DNA from: Sipunculus nudus
Taxonomy: Eukaryota; Annelida; Sipuncula; Golfingiida; Sipunculidae
Length of the DNA: 64,000 nt
Assembly (NCBI GenBank): GCA_026874595.1
Contig: CM049309.1
Location: forward strand, 39,323,079-39,387,078
Direction of reading: 5' to 3'
The notes under the pieces were generated by a model. It made no database searches and was not told where the DNA came from. It saw only the letters and a list, made by a program, of their open reading frames with translations. Positions 50,535-63,301 of the stretch are shown one piece after another. A program made the position numbers and the translations under genes. Every line of letters begins with the position of its first letter. Position 1 is the stretch's first letter.

Positions 50535-50705
50535 AAGGCACTCTCCATGGCTCAGATGATGGCGTTCGTTAGACTGATGGGGTGGAGGAAACCGGAAAAC
50601 CCGGAGAAAACCACCGGCCTTGGACGGGCAACTACAACCCACTCTCATGGCCACACCGGGGATCGAACCCGGGTCGCCCAACGGAGAAAGCCGAGCATTT
50701 GACCC
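50535..50705 (-). mobile_element. second SINE-like element
   Basis: The minus strand carries GACCCGGGTTCGATCCCCGG (B box) near 50655-50676. The plus strand carries GGAGGAAACCGGAAAACCCG followed by GAGAAAACCACCGG, a module I recall as common in molluscan SINE-like repeats. It lies immediately beside the preceding SINE in the same orientation. Confidence 0.6.
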
Positions 50706-51417
50706 CTCTGTTTTCTGCTGAAACTATTTAAAATCTGTTTTAGTCCATTATTGGCACAAAAATGTATAAATGGTCACATTGTCCGTCCGTCCGTCCGTAA
50801 GTGACGCGTTCTTTCGAGCGCAGTATCTCAAACACATTATTCGCACATTATCCCAAGAACCGTTAAAGTGATTGCCGTGAAAATTTTACCGATGATTTAC
50901 ACCCATGATATGATTTGCGCTTTTGAATTTCAGCCCCGTCAGAAATCCAGTAGTGCCGCCAGAGCGATGTTTGAATTCCTTTCGCTTCGTCTCAAGAACG
51001 TTCATGCAGTTACTAGTATCATGAATACACCAATGAGAGATGTGCACTATCGGATTTCAGACCCATCGCAAATTCATCATGGCCATCATGCATATTATGG
51101 CAAGGAATGTTCAAGCATTTTTACAAAATTTACAGAAGATTGACATCCATGAGGCGATGTGCGTTACCGAATTCAAGAATCACCAAAGTCCAGTGTCACC
51201 TCAAGACTCCCATTTTTGAGGAACTGAGCATCGCGGGGATGTAATTGTGTACCAATACGGTCCTAATCATTTCTAGTTTATAATAACTAGCGGTTTACTC
51301 ATTAATTCGACATGCAACCTGTGACCTCCAGGTTGTAGCGTCATATCGACCCTCTGGCTTTACGACCAGATTACAAGCGCCAGAGTGTCATGACATCTAT
51401 GTCTGAGAATCACATTA

Positions 51418-51810
51418 TAAGGCCTTATGAATATGCAAATATTTTCGTCATTTCTGACAACGTTTCATGGGCTACAGGTACACTGTCAATCAACATAAAC
51501 CAGACCATTCGTTAGCATTTTTTGTGTACTTTCTAATAATACCAAATATGAGAGAGAAAAGTTCCTTTTAAACCCAGCACATTGGTAAACCCTCGGCATG
51601 TTTGTTGAATTTATGACCGCATGAACTCAAGCATGGCTCGCACGGGTTACAGGACGCAGGCAACTTGCAGGCGACACAGGAAATGACCCGTGTCCATGGA
51701 GACGGTGTTTCAGTTTGGTTTGCGAGTTCACATATATACTATTGTGTTTATTCACCATTCTAAACATAATTTTGAGATTATGGGCCGTTTACCACAATAT
51801 GAATTCAACC
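51418..51810 (+). repeat. interspersed repeat, copy B
   Basis: Counterpart of 23185-23470. It extends that copy with AACATAATTTTGAGATTATG and then GGCCGTTTACCACAATAT. Confidence 0.75.
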
Positions 51811-52193
51811 AGATGCAAGACCACTGCGATACATTCCTCCATATTGCTATAGTATCACGACTCGAGTAGGCTTACCAGCCCAATTATCCGATTGCCTACT
51901 GAGTCGGGTTGTTATGGCTACTCCAGGTTGTAGTGTGTGTGCAAAATGGCAGCCTCGGTTTCGAGACTTTTTTTTAGAAATAATCTTGGTAAAGAGTTCA
52001 ATGAGGGGGCGGGGAAGCGACACAAAAGTACTCCCGAGGGCAGCATCTATAGGCGAGTATTTATCTGTGGAGAGAGCTTGGTGGCTAGGGACGTGTATCA
52101 GCAAAGTATAAAGCGGAAAAGCGCTTTTATGGACCACGCCAAAATCCTCAAATTATACATAGTATGAACCACACCTTATATAAGATGCCTAAT

Positions 52194-55100
52194 TTTAGCT
52201 CAGCTGACTATACGTCATCTGAGCTATAGTCGTGGTCCATTGTCCATCGTCCGTCCATCGTCCGTCTGTCTGTCCGTCTGTCCATCCGTTGGACTGGCAC
52301 GTTTTGATATCGTTAGACCTACGAATCCAAAATTCGGCATACTGTTAGATGTCCCCAAGATCTCCTACCAAACCGAAAATTGGGTCACTGCGACTTTGTT
52401 CCTTCGAGAAATTAAGTAAAAACCGCAAATTTCAATAAAAAATCTATTATCACACTTCAGGACTGCCTTATATCGAAACCACCGATCTGTTTTTTTTTCA
52501 TATTTACCAGACGTATTCTCCTACGTATATTTCTTATATATATGCCAGAAATTAAGTCCGTTAAGTGTAATTTCTTGAAATTATGGGCCTAAACATAATG
52601 CACTTTGTAAAAAATCAGGAAAAATATTTATATATTAACATGAAAATTTTGAAAGCTAAACTTTTTTCCCCCCAAGTATAAAACTCTGTTTAATTAAGAT
52701 TCAATTGTATACCCAAAATTAGATCTGAATTATGTAAATTTTTTAAGTTATTAGCATAAAAATAAAATAAGTACCTCAAATTTTGCCCATCTTTGACCAT
52801 GGCAGGTTTTTAGCTCAGCTGACTATAAGTCATCTGAACTATAGTCGTGGTCCTTTGTCGGTCGTCCGTCCGTCCGTTAACAGGGCACGTTTTAAAACCG
52901 TTGGACCTACGAATCCAAAATTCCGCATACTATTAGATTTCCCCAAAATCTCCTACCATACCGAAAATTGGGTCATAAGAACTTCGTTCCTTCGAGATAT
53001 TAAGGAAAAACCTCCGTTTTCCATAAAAAAGCCATTGTTACACTTCAAGGTTGCCTTAAATTAAAACCACTGATCTGTTTTTGATCATATTTAGTATTCA
53101 TATTCTTCCATACATTTTCTGTGCACATACCAAACATTAGGTCAGTATTGGGTATTATTTTGAAGTTATAGGCCCAAATATAATGCAATTTTTAAAAAAT
53201 CAGGAAATATATTTGCTCACTTAACATGAGAATTGCTGAAGCTGGATACTTTTTTTCAGGAATATAACTTTATTTAATCAAGATTTAATTGTTTATCCAA
53301 AATTAGATCTGAATTTTGCAAAATTTTTAATTTATCAGCATAAATAAAAAATCAATACCTTAAATTTTGTCCAAATTTGGCAGTGGCACGTTTTATCCCT
53401 GTAAGCACTGTTGATTTAATTTTCACAGCATATATACATAAGGATTTATTCTTTTGAAATCTGAAATTTCAAAGAAATTGTTTGAAAAGAGTAGCTTTTA
53501 TTTAAGTTTTCATACACCATGTCAAGTGAGTTGTTTACATCTGGCCAACCTAGTAGTACAGCCTTCACTTGCATTATGTAACCCACCCCAGGCAGCTTGC
53601 CATTGCCCAGCTTGGCCACTACTAGCAGGCTTCCCCTCTGCCCTGCACTCACCCCCCCCCCCCCCCAGCTGGTGTATAAACTAGATGAATGTTATAATTT
53701 TCTGTATTTTATTTTATTCTTGGAAATGCTACATTTTAGATTTTGTATTGTACCACCAGGGTTACAATGATTAAAGTGCACATTTATTTGTGTCCACAAA
53801 GTGATGTATTGCTATGAAAGTGAGGATGTTCATCAGATAAGTAATGCTTTACTTCAGAAGAATAAAACTTCACCAGGTGTGAAATTTACTATTAATTCCA
53901 GAAATTAATTATAGCTGAGATTGTAATTAGCATAATGATATTGTTTGTCCCTTATTCAACCAACAGTGTGTATACTTTATTTGAAAAGATGTTTTTATTT
54001 TATCAAATGTACTGAATCTTTTATTTTATTTCGGTGATTAAAATTAAGCATGTACTGAAAACTCCAATGTGCAAAACTTTTTAATAGGGATTCAAGGAAT
54101 AATTTTGTAGATGTCATGTTGTGGCATTATTTTCTTTTACATTCAGTTTAAACATTTGATTTAAAAATAATAAAATATATGTGTATGCATAATATGACCC
54201 AATATGAGCTACAATCTGGATAGATAATGATTGCAACTTAGAATTCTAATATTTTAACTTATATTTTCAGTTTTTATATTACAAATTTATAACACTTGTA
54301 AATAAAAAAAAATGAATCAGATAAAAACTATTAATGAAAAAAGTGGATATGCTAAAAAAATAGGCTTATTTATAAACTTAAATGCATTATTCCCTTGAAA
54401 GTGAAATAAAGGTATTAGTCCATTCTGTCCACTTGCCTGTCCATCTGTAAATTTTTCATATGCATCACAGTATCTCAAAACTTTTACTGTTTTTCTTCAT
54501 GACAGTCTTGTCAGAGTATTAGTTTGCAATCATATATTGAGAACTTTACTATAACCAAGTAGGAGGGCCCTTTCCTCTTAGCTTCTCATATGCTTATATA
54601 AATGAAAAACATTACAATAGAATATTTTTCATATTTTGCATTTGCAAAAATTTCAAACTTAAGCTGGTTGTCGTGACCCATGGGTCCTTTGTTTATATTC
54701 TGGATTCTCAACAACATGTTTGGCTAAAACTGAATAAATACCAGACATGGTGCAAATACTTGGAAAATGTATATGAATATGAATATGAATATGTACTCCA
54801 TTATAAAATTTCTTGCATTAGAATGGGAATTCAGGTAAAAATGAAAGTATTTGAATACCAGTGCAAATACTTTCAAAATGTATTCATGAATGCATTCATG
54901 AATATATTCTATAATATTATTTTAATAATCATTTCAGTAATGTTTTATTAAAAAAACATGATTCTCTTATTATTTTTAATAAAAATTATATTTGGCACAA
55001 TATTTGTTATTAAATTTTAATAAATAGTTAAACTCTTATCTTGTATGTGCTGCTTATCAGTTATATGGCCAAGTCAAAATCTGTATGACAGTAGCACTCC

Positions 55101-55300
55101 ATTTGTTTATAAAATAAATGAAATCAATCTCTTCCCTGTCTCCAAAGAAACTATCAAAATCATACATAAGCTAAACACCAACAACTTATAATACAGCTTA
55201 TATTGATTTCCACACAAAACCAGCATGTGCCTCATTTCAAAATCATATTTTTTTATCATATCTAACAGCTGAGCGCCGTGACCCATGGGTCCCTCGTTTT
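52194..55300 (+). repeat. composite interspersed repeat, copy B
   Basis: It begins TTTTAGCTCAGCTGACTATA, with a second start at 52808, so two units of about 610 bp sit in tandem as in copy A (28349-31010). A segment matching 30366-31010 follows at 54690-55300, ending at AGCTGAGCGCCGTGACCCAT then GGGTCCC. Short frames within it are not conserved between copies, so I judge it non-coding. Confidence 0.82.
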
Positions 55301-55309
55301 CCTGTGAGT

Positions 55310-58161
55310 ACTGTTGATTTAATTCCCACAGCTTTTTAACATAAGTATTTAATTTGTTCAAATCTGAAAATTGAAATTAAAAGCTTGAAAATTAGGCTAA
55401 TTATTGCATTTTTTCATGAGGGTCTATTGTAGTCACTTGGTTTGTCCAGATGCAGGCTGCCCTCTCCTGGTCACTCGAAGACAGCTATGCCAGGGTTCCT
55501 GAATTGTGACAGCCACTGGGGGAAATCCCCGGCTGTGACAGGTGTACAGTTATTCTCATAGAAACCATCCCCCCACCCAATGCCTCCCCCCCACCCGCCA
55601 ACCCTACTCACAAAGTGTTATGCAGTAATTGATTTTGTTTGCATTGATTTCGTTAATTGAAATGCTGTTTCCACTCCAATATACAAAACATTCCTTGATA
55701 AAGTAATTCAAGGGGTAATCTGGAAGATGCCATGTTGGGTTAATTAATGTCGCATTTTAAAGAAATCAATTTTCTTTCAAATTATTTTAACAAATTAAAA
55801 TATAATTAAACCTATCAGTATGCATACATGAATAAAATATGAAGCAAATAATGAATTACAATTAAGAATTTAAGAACAAATTTTTTTCTATGTATTTTTC
55901 CACTTAAAAACCGTGAGGTTTTCTGATTTATTAAAAAGCTTTTAGACCATCCATATATGAGAACTTTTAAACTCGGGGAGTGACGTCGACCACAGGGAAA
56001 AAAATTCTGTATCTCATCAGAAGCTCAGTGTTTCTGACACTGTCAAGTCCAGGTTTTCAGGGAAGATTAGAAACAACATGTATTGCCTTATTTAAGACAT
56101 TTCTAAATTTTGCGTGTGACGTCACACTTTGCACTAGCCAATCACATCAGGGCCCAGTCGGGATCTGGATACACATAAATCCACGGGCTAATACATTTTA
56201 CCTAACCCTCAAACTCGATTTACCTCAAATTTTCAAAAATGCATGGAGTGTGAGATGGCCTTTTTGGTCGTATAGGTACCAGGAATGTGCGAATATTAAC
56301 AGCACTTCAGACCCATTAAAGCCAAGTCCTAATGTATATCATCTATTAATTTTCTCTATATGCTTCATGACAATAAGGGACGCACGATATTTAGGCAAGG
56401 GCTGCTGGTAGGTCAGTTGGAATGAAATCACATATCTCATGCTCAGAGCGGATCACGGGCTTGTTGTAACCGTGGTGCTGCCTTGACAACCAGGTACAAC
56501 ATGGCGGCCTTATAATGGTCCAAGCTGTCGTGAGTAATATTCAGAACATGATCGTTTGTTTATATAAGGTTATGCTGTTCTGTGCACGTTTCCCGAGCAC
56601 ACGGAATACAGTAAAATATGATTGATCGGCTGATCCATTAAAATTTAACGAACCGTTTTAGTTTGTTTTATAAAATCAACTTGCGTCGAATAAAGTTTGA
56701 CTTATACAAAGGCGAAGGCAGTGGAAATTCTTTTGGTTTGTCTTATGATTCTCAGATGACGTGTTTGTTGTTTCTTCTGATATACCCACGACGACATCGG
56801 TCGATTCCTTAGCGCATATATGACAGAATGATGGAGTAAATACGGTACAAGGCAAAAAAATGTCAGAAATAATAGGCCTAAAATAGTCAGTATTTGTTAC
56901 TTCGTTTATTTGAAAAGTGGTATAATGTTTGAAGTTTCCTATAAAGGATATTTTTATTTTAATTGTTCTTAAAGTGTTAACGTTGAGAATTTTAATCTCT
57001 AGAAGTTAATATTACTCTGTATAACAGGCAAAAACCGACAATAAAAACAGGAGATAATCCTGCCCATAAGGCCAAATAACATAATCTAATGTATTATGCT
57101 TTTGGAACCATTCTTTGAAATAATGGCCGGAACGATTTCTGTGCTGTAATTACCCAGTGGACTCTTGTTACAAGCTGTTAAATGGTAAGTCTATTGATAC
57201 AGCTCCCCGCGTACAGAAGGTGTTTTCCCCACGCGCAACAAAGCGCCAATTTTGTGAGATACCCGTGACGCGAAGACAGACTCGTCAAGATCAATACAGC
57301 CAAGACTGTTATATATAAAAATGTGTCTATAACTCTGTTCGGCAGGGCTGTCAAATACTTTTTGTGGTAATCGTATATGTCGTTTAAATTTTACTCAGTG
57401 AAGTGAATGCGGAGCCATCAGCTGGCAACGGTTATAGGTTGGACAAGCTTGATTGGAGCTTACTGATCAATGGGGTTGACTGATCATTGGGTCCCTAAGA
57501 AACTGAGACAATCAAAGTGGCCTTTAGTGTCTGTTGTTTTATTGTGCACGAATTAATGATTCAAGCTGAACATATCCACGGAACCGATGTAGCGTGGTGC
57601 ATGCTTTTATAGCACCCGCGGTACTGGTATATATGCGCGAGTGTATCCACGGTGCAATTTATGGTAATGTTTGTCAACACAGAACGCTACAGATATGAGC
57701 TTGGCTCCGACCTGGATTTATAAGGTCATGTCAGGACCCGTGTATGCAGTATAAACGCTTTGTGAGGTAAAGAACGTGGTTAATGTTTAATCTGGCACAT
57801 CGGTTGCTATATACAGGCGGCGTGGGGCATGTTTACTCAGATATACGCACCATTCAAACAGCTACACTGTTTATGTTGTGAGAGAAAGGGAAGCCACCGG
57901 CAGGATCGTCATGGGCAGACACAGCTGTGTCCAGAAACAGATTTAGTTTTGAAGCCTGCCGTGTCCAGCGGAATAGCGGAATATACCGGGCAAATACCAC
58001 ATATATAATAAGCTTTATGACTCAATTGAACAGTGAAGGAAATTAGGGGTGTCGTGTGGATAACAAGTTAGTATTTCACTGTCTGTTATCTCCGTCTTTT
58101 AGAGGGTTTTACCGCTCGGGCAGAAGATTCAACGTTATTAAGATAACCCACATTACTCAAA
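55310..58161. other. upstream region of the gene at 58162
   Basis: No exon is supported. It includes GTGACGTCACACTT near 56117-56130 and an inverted CCAAT-like AGCCAATCACATCAGG near 56137. TATATAATAAG at about 58003-58013 is 150 bp before the start codon and could be a TATA element, but no transcription start is known. Confidence 0.35.
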
Positions 58162-58765
58162 ATGAGCGAACACGTACATGGTTCACATGGCAGGCGGACA
58201 GATGTTAGACCTGCTAGGCCAAAAGCCAGGAGAGACAGACAAGCTAAACCTGCATTCAAGGAAACTGTGGTTACTGAACAGACACCAGAAAAACGCACCT
58301 TCACAGAAACGGTAGTGATCGAACCACCGTCGGAGGAGGAAAAACGTGACCAAACAGAGGCCGAAAATAACGAACCATCCCCAGAACCAGAAGTAAACCA
58401 TGACAACGATCAGGAAGCAGACGATAAAGAATTTCCCGCCAAAACTGAAGACGCCGCGCCAGAAGAACCGGAGCCAGAAGAACCACCTCACAGCAACCCT
58501 GAAGATTTTGACAGCAAGTCGTTTTTGGGAAATCTCAGCGTTATTTACGAAACACTTCAGTCAGATCGATATCGGACAATTGATTCCAACTTTCCCTCCG
58601 GAGAATTAACGTCCATGGTGTCAACGGTTACGACGAACGTGAATGACTTCAAGATGTATTCACTTCACTCCCAGCAGAAACTGGAAGCTGTCCGGCGTCA
58701 GATGAAGGAAATCAAGGACCGCATCCACAAACGCATCCAAATGACGTCATACGATCCACGAAGTG
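58162..58765 (+). CDS. first coding exon of an unrecognised gene (charged N-terminus, coiled coil)
   Basis: ATG at 58162 (context CAAAATGAG) opens 201 codons ending in phase 1 at AGTG|GTGAGT, a consensus donor. I do not recognise the family. Residues 1-35 are basic (GRRTDVRPARPKARRDRQ). Two similar motifs, FKETVVTE and FTETVVIE, follow. Residues about 55-118 are very rich in Glu, Pro and Asp, so disordered. From about 120 the sequence is ordered (FLGNLSVIYETLQSDRY). Residues about 170-195 form a Lys/Glu/Gln coiled coil (LEAVRRQMKEIKDRIHKR). No signal peptide or membrane segment is seen, so it is probably intracellular. The open frame, biased composition and strong donor argue for a real exon; the remainder of the gene lies right of the window or in undetected exons. 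Confidence 0.7.
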
Positions 58766-58843
58766 GTGAGTGGTCTTACATATATATAAGTGGCCTCTTT
58801 AAATGATTTTTTTCTTATACTTTTTGTGTACAGAGTCCTGAAT

Positions 58844-58898
<55 letters not shown>

Positions 58899-59167
58899 TA
58901 ATCCTTTGAAGAAATAATGTTGTACAAACATGATGGGAATGAAGGTTATATGCTAGGAAAACTATGCCTTGTATATAAAAATCTGACTCCTGTATTAAAG
59001 GAAATGGATTTTTATATTAAAATCATTACTATTTGTTAAAAAAAGTGTTCTACTATGTGTCTCTTTCTCTGTGTCACGAACTTTGTTAAAATAGGGGTCG
59101 ACTTTGTTTTGCAATGTGTATCTAACTCCCAGGGAACTTGCAAACCTTCAAGACTTTTTAAACAGAT

Positions 59168-59213
<46 letters not shown>

Positions 59214-60637
59214 TAAATATATATATATTTAAATAAATATGAGAATGAAAGTGTGTCATAAAAATAAAATTAGTGTTGGTAAAAGTGAAAACTTCTCCTG
59301 TTACATGCAGAAAATGAAGCAAAGGGTGACTAAATTACAAACATTCATCGATTACACTTAGATATTTGGTGAAAAAAATTAGAATCAAACCCTGAGATTA
59401 AATGAGAACTTGAATATCTGCCCTTCAGCTTCTGAGAGTGCACCAAGAATTATAAAATCTGACGTGCTTGTGATAACGATTATGAATATGTATAAAAATT
59501 ATTTGACTTCTAACATGTATAGAAACCCAAGCAGAAATACAATATTTTTGCATTATGCTTTTATACGACCCTAGGTTTAGCCATGGTATAATTATGATAA
59601 ATTTTAAAACTGCTCCTTTTGAAAACAAGACTTCCCTGTTTGGCAAAAAAGGGCATAGAGGTACCAACTATTAAGCAATTGAAGGCCAAATGGCCTGGGT
59701 AATCAGAGATGGAGGCCTTTTAATTTTATGATTGAACCATTACTGCTTGATCTCGAATTTGTATATACAGCTTATTTATATAACATGAAATATATTATGA
59801 GTGAGTTATAAATCAAAATGTGACAAGATATATGATATATTATCACAGAAATTTAACAGAACGTTTGCAAACTTTTACTTATACCCAATTACATAGTGTA
59901 ATTTCCTTGATAATAGTGTACGATGAAATTATTTACTCATGGACATTAAAAGTGGAATCACAGTTTGTAACGGGAACGAACTTTTTAGAACTTCAAAAGT
60001 CAAGAAATTACAACATTACAATGCATGTTTTTCATTGACACAGGACAGATAGTGGTCGACCACACGTTACAGTATACTCTGTTTATATCAGGTTATATCA
60101 CTCATGTATATTTCAAATCGTATATGCTCCTTGTCCGGCGAAATACAGTTATGATGATACAAATTATGAATATTCATTTTATATCTAGAACAGGTTATAT
60201 AATAGAGAAAAGAAAAATAAACCTGAAACCAAAAATTACCCTTGCAATGTTCAATGTTCCATTCCCCTCCCATTGGTCTATAGTAATAAATACAATGCTT
60301 GTGTTCTGTGAAGGCGCTAAGCATTTAATGTTAAATTTCATCGACGGTATAAAGAATAACTACCTCAAGAACCCCCAAACATAAAAAATAAATAAATAAA
60401 AATTATTTCCCCCTGTTGGAACACAGAAAGTGAATACCAACCCAGCTTGATCGCTTCAAATAGACAAAATGCTTAAAAAATACCCTTTAAGTGTTAAAAG
60501 AGTACAGAAGGTTCAATTAAAAGGTCATAGCTCTCAGATTGATTAAAGATTTATTTCTTCGATTACTGGCACATTCTTTCTTGAACCAAGGCAATGACTA
60601 AAGGGCACTTTATTAAGTATTGAAAGTAATATAAATG
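58766..60637 (+). other. intron of the gene starting at 58162
   Basis: (TA)n runs lie at 58848-58896 and 59170-59226; otherwise this is AT-rich sequence without a recognisable exon. Confidence 0.5.
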
Positions 60638-61160
60638 TCAATATACAGTGATGTAGACGAGTTTACACCATCCGTGTCCAGGTCCCTCGAATCCAAGTCC
60701 GATTCCTTAAGGTTTGAGTCAGTCCACCTTCTTCGAGTGCGAGTCATTTGGAACCCTAGTGACCGTCCGAGTCCAAGTCCTATACAAGTATCCGTAAAAA
60801 GCAATTTAAAATTGAAATTTCATATTCTCGTGTACATTTTTTGTAAGTTCACACATGCGTTTACAATAAAAGTTAATTAGAGCAAATGGATTATATAATT
60901 TATAGTTCCTCATGCTGAGCGAAGCTTGGTGTATATATAGTGTTATTATTGTGCAATATTCTGTAAGTAGTTCGCAAATGTACATAAATGCTTTTAATAT
61001 CTAACAGTTATTTTTCTATTGGAATCGAGATTTACTAGCCCTATTTTCTCGAGTCCTTACTTCCAAGTCCAAGTCCAGGACCTTTGAGTCCAAGTCCGAG
61101 TCCATTAACAAGTGGACTCGAGTCCAAGTCCTACCCGAGTCTTACATCACTGTCAATATA
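60638..61160 (+). mobile_element. hAT-type MITE with target duplication
   Basis: The element 60646-61152 begins CAGTGATGTA and ends TACATCACTG, a perfect 10-bp inverted terminus. It is flanked by TCAATATA at 60638-60645 and 61153-61160, an exact 8-bp target-site duplication. CAGTG ends and an 8-bp duplication are marks of the hAT superfamily. Both subterminal regions are packed with GAGTCCAAGTCC-type units, likely transposase-binding sites. At 507 bp and without a frame it is non-autonomous. The exact duplication suggests fairly recent insertion. Confidence 0.9.
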
Positions 61161-62253
61161 TTATCTAGAATTCGGTGTAAACAAGGTAACATTAAACACA
61201 TTTTTCGGCAGAAAACTACAGAATCCAATACTGGTTTGGAAGGTGTCAGCGGGAAGCCGATGAAATCAGTTCAGCATGTCTGCTGTATTTTCATGGCAAA
61301 TATCCAGGGGCGTCTATAAGCCAATCATGATAGCAAGGTCTGTAGCTAACAAGTACATGTATATACATGATAATATGCCCAAGGCGCTTTCGGGTCCGAA
61401 ACCAGATAATCTCTGCATGCGGTTAGCCAATCCATTCACCTTTAAGGTCGCTCACAGTGCTGATAACGTATTGTCCTGATGCATAGGTTCCGGGTAACAT
61501 AGAACTAATCACCGTGTAATAAAATCGTGTGCAGGACAATTGGACCATCAAGTCCTTGTTGACCTTAGCGCGCCGAGATGACGGACTGTACACACGGTAC
61601 AAGCCTGTTGTCTGAGGAATTTATCCGTATATCATATAAATATATACAAGGATTTTAGTCAATATTAATAAGCCCGAGGATATATATTTAATACCTGACA
61701 TATACGGCCCTAAAGCGCCTGGCTTAGCTTTTGGATTATCCATAATAGACCAGCCCCGAGCGAAACTGATCTAAGCGCACCTGTCATGCACAATCACAAA
61801 GACGTCTGTTACAACCCATAATGTAATAACCGGCCCATAATGTAATAACGGCCCATATTGTAATAAAAACGACCCAAAATGTATTAACAATACCCTGCCC
61901 ATATTGTAATAAAACTGGCCCATACTGTAATAACGGCCCATAATGTAATAAAAAACGGCCCATATTGTAATAACGGCCCATATTGTAATAAAAACGACCC
62001 ATATTGTAATAATCATACCCTACCCATATTGTAATAAAACGGGAAGTGGGAAAAACGACCCATATTGTAATAACATATTTATATTGTAATAACATATGTT
62101 TATGCTCAAGAATGACAGAGCACACGCTTAGTGTCATTTACATAATATCCTGCCCCCTCCCATACCCTCTCCATGAACCTGTTACTAACCTTAATGAAAC
62201 CATGGTTCACAATTGAATAAAAAAATCATATTTTCATACACTAAAATATAACG

Positions 62254-62256
<3 letters not shown>

Positions 62257-62302
<46 letters not shown>

Positions 62303-62345
62303 TAATAATAATAATTATTATTATTATTTTAATATATATATATAT
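62257..62345. repeat. (ATA)n microsatellite with inverted (ATT)n end
   Basis: About 20 ATA/AAT units are followed by ATTATTATTATT and (TA)n, so part of it can self-pair. It lies inside the foldback element. Confidence 0.95.
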
Positions 62346-62346
62346 A

Positions 62347-62400
62347 TAATCTCCCCGCTCTGCGCCCTATGCTCTACCTCTAGAACACAGAAACCGGCAT
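62347..62400 (-). mobile_element. SINE fragment inside the foldback element
   Basis: The minus strand reads GCCGGTTTCTGTGTTCTAGA then GGTAGAGCATAGGGCGCAG, similar to the tRNA-like head of the SINE at 50160-50476 but cut short before the B box. Confidence 0.55.
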
Positions 62401-62798
62401 TTTCAAATTGTTGTTTTGTTGTTTGGGCTAATTATTTTAAAAAATTAAATTGTAAACTCTTGAATCGCACGAATGACGCATCCAGGTTTTAACTTCAAAT
62501 ACGTGCGTTGAAAGCTCTTAATCTATGCGACGTGTTATACGTGTTAACCTAAGACATCTTAACCAATACATATATAGGCACAAAAAAATTGCAGCAGTAC
62601 CTCCATTTATAATTTCCAAATCTCGGGAGGTTTCGAGAGATCATATAAAATATTCTCTATGATACATTGAGCAAAACGCACTGAAATTAAAACTTTCATT
62701 TATATTTTAAAAAGAATTAAAATACATTAAAATGTATCGATAATGAGAGTTTTGTATATTTTATCTGTTAAAATTGACAAAATATTTACATTTTGGCG

Positions 62799-62799
<1 letters not shown>

Positions 62800-62853
<54 letters not shown>

Positions 62854-62860
62854 TATATTA
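62800..62860. repeat. (TA)n microsatellite
   Basis: TA run inside the foldback element interior. Confidence 0.95.
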
Positions 62861-63301
62861 TCTTGTTTAAATACTTTATCACCCTATTTAAACACTGATT
62901 CAACAAAAGGATATTCATGAATCATGGCCATATTTCGCTCATATTAGCTTGGTCACCGTTTTAAACAAATAGTCATTATGTAATCCAGTGGTTTTTCATA
63001 CTTGTATGTTCACTTACACATTCGTGTCACGAGAAGTCAATATTTGAATTGTCTAAGTTAATTTGCATGAACTTTGATTTATAAAATTATTGGCCGTTTT
63101 ACCCACCTTCGATTTTATTACAATATGGGCCGTTTTACCCACTTGCGATTTTATTACAATATGGGCAGGGTATAGTTATTACAATATGGGCCGTTTTTTA
63201 TTACATTATGGGCTATTATTACATTATGGGTCGTTTTTATTACAATATGGGCCGTTATTACATTATGGGCCAGTTATTACATTATGGGTCGTAACAACGT
63301 C

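Larger units (their letters stand above)
61802..63301. mobile_element. foldback-type element with tandem-repeat inverted ends
   Basis: The element spans 61807-63296 and begins TGTTACAACCCATAATG. Its right end in reverse complement begins TGTTACGACCCATAATG. ACGTC flanks it at 61802-61806 and 63297-63301 as a 5-bp duplication. The left arm (to about 62097) has about 12 units of GGCCCATAWTGTAATAAC type; the right arm (from about 63092) has 8 in inverted order. Both inner ends share a GTAATAAAA..G.AAGTGGG.. block. The 1-kb interior holds an (AAT)n run, a SINE fragment and a (TA)n run but no transposase. This architecture is that of foldback elements. Confidence 0.85.

Noticed and set aside
50160-50702. 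180-codon plus-strand open frame
   Set aside because: It lies over two SINEs; the translated motifs are the reverse complement of Pol III boxes.
55980-56411. 143-codon plus-strand open frame
   Set aside because: No known domain, no splice-site support, and it spans promoter-like GTGACGTCAC and CCAAT motifs; coding status unsupported.
61771-62137. Repetitive frames with YYNMG units
   Set aside because: They are translations of the TTATTACAATATGGG tandem units of the foldback arms, not proteins.
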